A stretch of 64,000 nucleotides of DNA from Mytilus galloprovincialis (lineage: Eukaryota > Mollusca > Bivalvia > Mytilida > Mytilidae). The stretch is from NCBI RefSeq assembly GCF_965363235.1, contig NC_134849.1:49794122-49858121 (forward strand), read 5' to 3'. Shown one piece after another: positions 61,707-64,000 of the stretch. The position numbers were made by a program, and so were the translations under genes. Positions within the stretch are counted from its first letter, which is position 1, and each line of letters starts with the position of its first letter. Below the pieces are notes generated by a model. It worked only from the letters and a program-made list of their open reading frames with translations. It did not search any database and was not told the origin of the DNA.

Positions 61707-63713
61707 TTTTTATACGACCGCAAAAATTTAAATTTTTCGTCATATACATGTATTGCTATCACGTTGGCGTTGTCGTCCTGCGTCGTCGTCGTCCGAATAC
61801 TTTTAGTTTTCGCACTCTAACTTTAGTAAAAGTGAATAGAAATCTATGAAATTTTAACACAAGGTTTATAACCACAAAAGAAAGGTTGGGATTGATTTTG
61901 GGAGTTTTGGTCCCAACATTTTAGGAATTAGGGGTCAAAAAGGGCCCAAATAAGCATTTTCTTGGTTTTCGCACTATAACTCTAGTTTAAGTAAATAGAA
62001 ATCTATGAAATTTTGACACAAGGTTTATGACCACAAAAGGAAGGTTGGGATTGATTTTGGGAGTTTTAGTTCAAACAGTTTAGGAATTAGGGGCCAAAAA
62101 AGGGCCCAAATAAGCATTATTCTTGGTCTTCGCACAATAACTTTAGTATATTAGTAAATAGAAATCAATGAAATTTAAACACTAGGTTTATGACCACAAA
62201 AGGAAGGTTGGGATTGATTTTGGGAGTTGAGGTCTGAACAGTTTAGGAATTAGGGGCCAAAAAGGGGCCCAAGTAAGCATTATTCTTGGTTTTCGCACCA
62301 TAACTTTAGTATAATTAAATAGAAATCTTTGAAATTTAAACACAAGGTTTATTACCATAAAAGGAAGGTTGGGTTTGATTTTGGGAGTTTTGGTCCCAAC
62401 AGTTTAGGAATAAGGGCCCAAAGGGTCCAAAATTGAACTTTGTTTGATTTCATCAAAAATTGAATAATTGGGGTTCTTTGATATGCCGGATCTAACTGTG
62501 TATGTAGATTCTTAATTTTTGGTCCCGTTTTCCAATTGGTCTACATTAAGGTCCAAAGGGTCCAAATTAAACTTAGTTTGATTTTAATAAAAATTGAATT
62601 CTTTGGCTTTTTTGATATGCTGAATTTAATCATGTACTTGGTTCTTTGATATGCTGAATCTAAAAATGTACTTAGATTTTTGATTATTGGCCCAGTTTTC
62701 AAGTTGGTCCAAATCGGGGTCCAAAATTAAACTTTGTTTCAAAAATTGAATAATTGGGGTTCTTTGATATGCCAAATCTAACCATGCTAACTGTGTATGT
62801 AGATTCTTAATTTTTAGTCCCGTTTTCAAATTGGTCTACATTAAATACCAAAGGATCCAAAATTAAACTAAGTTTGATTTTAACAAAAATTGAATTCTTT
62901 GGCTTTTTTGATATGCTGAATTTAATCATGTACTTAGATTTTTGATTATGGGCCCAGTTAAAGCAGTTTTCAAGTTGGTTCAAATCAGGATCCAAAATTA
63001 TTATATTAAGTATTGTGCAATAGCAAGAAATTTTCAATTGCACAATATTGCACAATAGCAAGAAATCTTCATTTGCACAGTATTGTGCAATAGCAAATAT
63101 TTTCAGTTGCACAGTATTGTGCAATAGCAAGAAATATCTAATTGCACAATATTGTGCAATAGCAAGAAATTTTCAATTGATTGGAGTTATCTTTCTTTGT
63201 CCAGAATAGTAGTTGAATCAACTTAAATCATTGTTTTATACAATATACAATGTATATTCACTTTTACTACCAACTGATAAATTAAAACAATCTTTACCAT
63301 TCAGTGATAACAAGCACTTTTTGTTACATTTTAATATTTTATGATGTATTTAAATGAGTAGTTATTGTTGCAAACTCCATTAGAAATTTGAATTGAGATC
63401 AGTTTTGAAAAAAGGGAAAGGGGGATTTGAAAAAAAAATGGTGGGGGGGTTAAATTTTTCTCATTTCAGATTTCATAAATAAAAAGAAAATTTCTTCAAA
63501 CATTTTTGTGAGAGGATTAATATTCAACAGCATAGTGATTGCTCAAAGGCAAACAAATTATTTTAAGTTCATTAGACCACATTCATTCTGTGTCCAAAAC
63601 CTATGCTGTGTCAACTATTTTATCACAATCCAAATTTAGGCCTGAATCCAGCTTGAATGTTGTGTCCATACTTGCCCCAACCGTTCAGGGTTCAACCTCT
63701 GCGGTCATATAAA
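61707..63713. mobile_element. 2-kb TIR element with internal arrays
   Basis: TTTATACGACCGCA near 61708 and TGCGGTCATATAAA at 63700-63713 are inverted ends. Inside: about four direct units of roughly 170 bp (61800-62420, with AAGGTTGGGATTGATTTTGG), two to three units with TCTTTGATATGCTGAAT (62440-62960), and a 35-40-bp array at 63010-63180. No transposase recognised. Confidence 0.65.
63005..63180. repeat. Short array built on a palindrome
   Basis: About five copies of a 35-40-bp unit containing TTGCACAATATTGTGCAA, an 18-bp perfect palindrome, followed by TAGCAAGAAATTTTC. Confidence 0.88.
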
Positions 63714-64000
63714 GCTGCGCCCTGCGGAGCATCTGGTTATTTTCTGTTGTTTTGTTATCTTTGGTTTTCAACCCATTAACTCTGTTCTGTAAACCACATC
63801 TAGACCCTCAGCTGAAACTTGAAACTTAAGTTACATGCAACTCTTACTAATTAGATCTCTCAGGTGTAATCTTTGAATCAACATGATCAAATTAAAGTTG
63901 ATAACAATTACATGTAATTTTTAAGCAAATAGTACATGTAGCTATATTATATAAACAATAGTGGTTATTTAACATTTCATACAATGAGCACACCTGAATA

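Overview
This window looks like AT-rich, intron-rich nuclear DNA of a metazoan. The dispersed repeats, palindromic elements and minisatellites match by memory what is common in marine mussels (Mytilus and relatives). That assignment is an inference from repeat recall, not from a search. Unique sequence is a minority. Most of the window is tandem arrays, fold-back and TIR elements and old transposon fragments.

Three multi-exon genes on the minus strand can be rebuilt from splice sites whose reading phases agree. (1) About 11.7-26.9 kb: a secreted chimeric protein. It has a signal peptide, a short propeptide ending in a furin-type RQKR site, a rhamnose-binding (SUEL/Gal_lectin) domain with eight cysteines, and then a collagen-like region. 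One 2.87-kb exon of that region encodes roughly 300 Gly-X-Lys triplets with almost no proline. Its 3' end is not resolved and may lie beyond the left edge. (2) About 35.6-44.3 kb: four exons that join into a tiny type I membrane protein of about 158 residues. It has a signal peptide, a stalk of about 19 residues, one membrane helix and a cytoplasmic tail with YVDL, YMNM, YMEM and YVDI motifs, like an immune signalling adaptor or a small co-receptor. (3) 52.2-55.9 kb: a two-exon class I protein arginine methyltransferase (PRMT6-like, 410 residues) with an acidic C-terminal extension containing a C-x-C-G-A-x2-C motif. Two isolated candidate first exons were also seen, one at 35.2 kb (minus) and one at 59.7 kb (plus).

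Layout: 0-1.4 kb dispersed repeats; 1.4-3.9 kb an 87-bp minisatellite interrupted by an inserted element; 4-10 kb dispersed repeats and retroelement tails; 10.0-10.8 kb a 76-bp dimeric minisatellite; 11.7-26.9 kb the lectin-collagen gene with a 34-bp satellite (13.5-15.9 kb) and a 68-bp array (20.7-21.1 kb) in its introns; 28.5-31.1 kb a 2.66-kb fold-back element; 32-34.7 kb dispersed repeats; 34.8-35.3 kb a hairpin element with a candidate first exon; 35.6-44.3 kb the adaptor gene, whose introns hold a broken reverse-transcriptase fossil, a TIR element, a 63-bp array and a TTA-flanked TIR element; 44.6-48.5 kb a 41-bp minisatellite and a recent 1.37-kb tandem duplication; 48.9-51.5 kb a nested repeat mosaic; 52.2-55.9 kb the methyltransferase; 56.3-57.65 kb a hAT-type element with 8-bp target duplication and a nested MITE; 58.2-60.9 kb large inverted repeats; 61.7-63.7 kb a TIR element with internal arrays.

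No rRNA, convincing tRNA or CRISPR array was seen.
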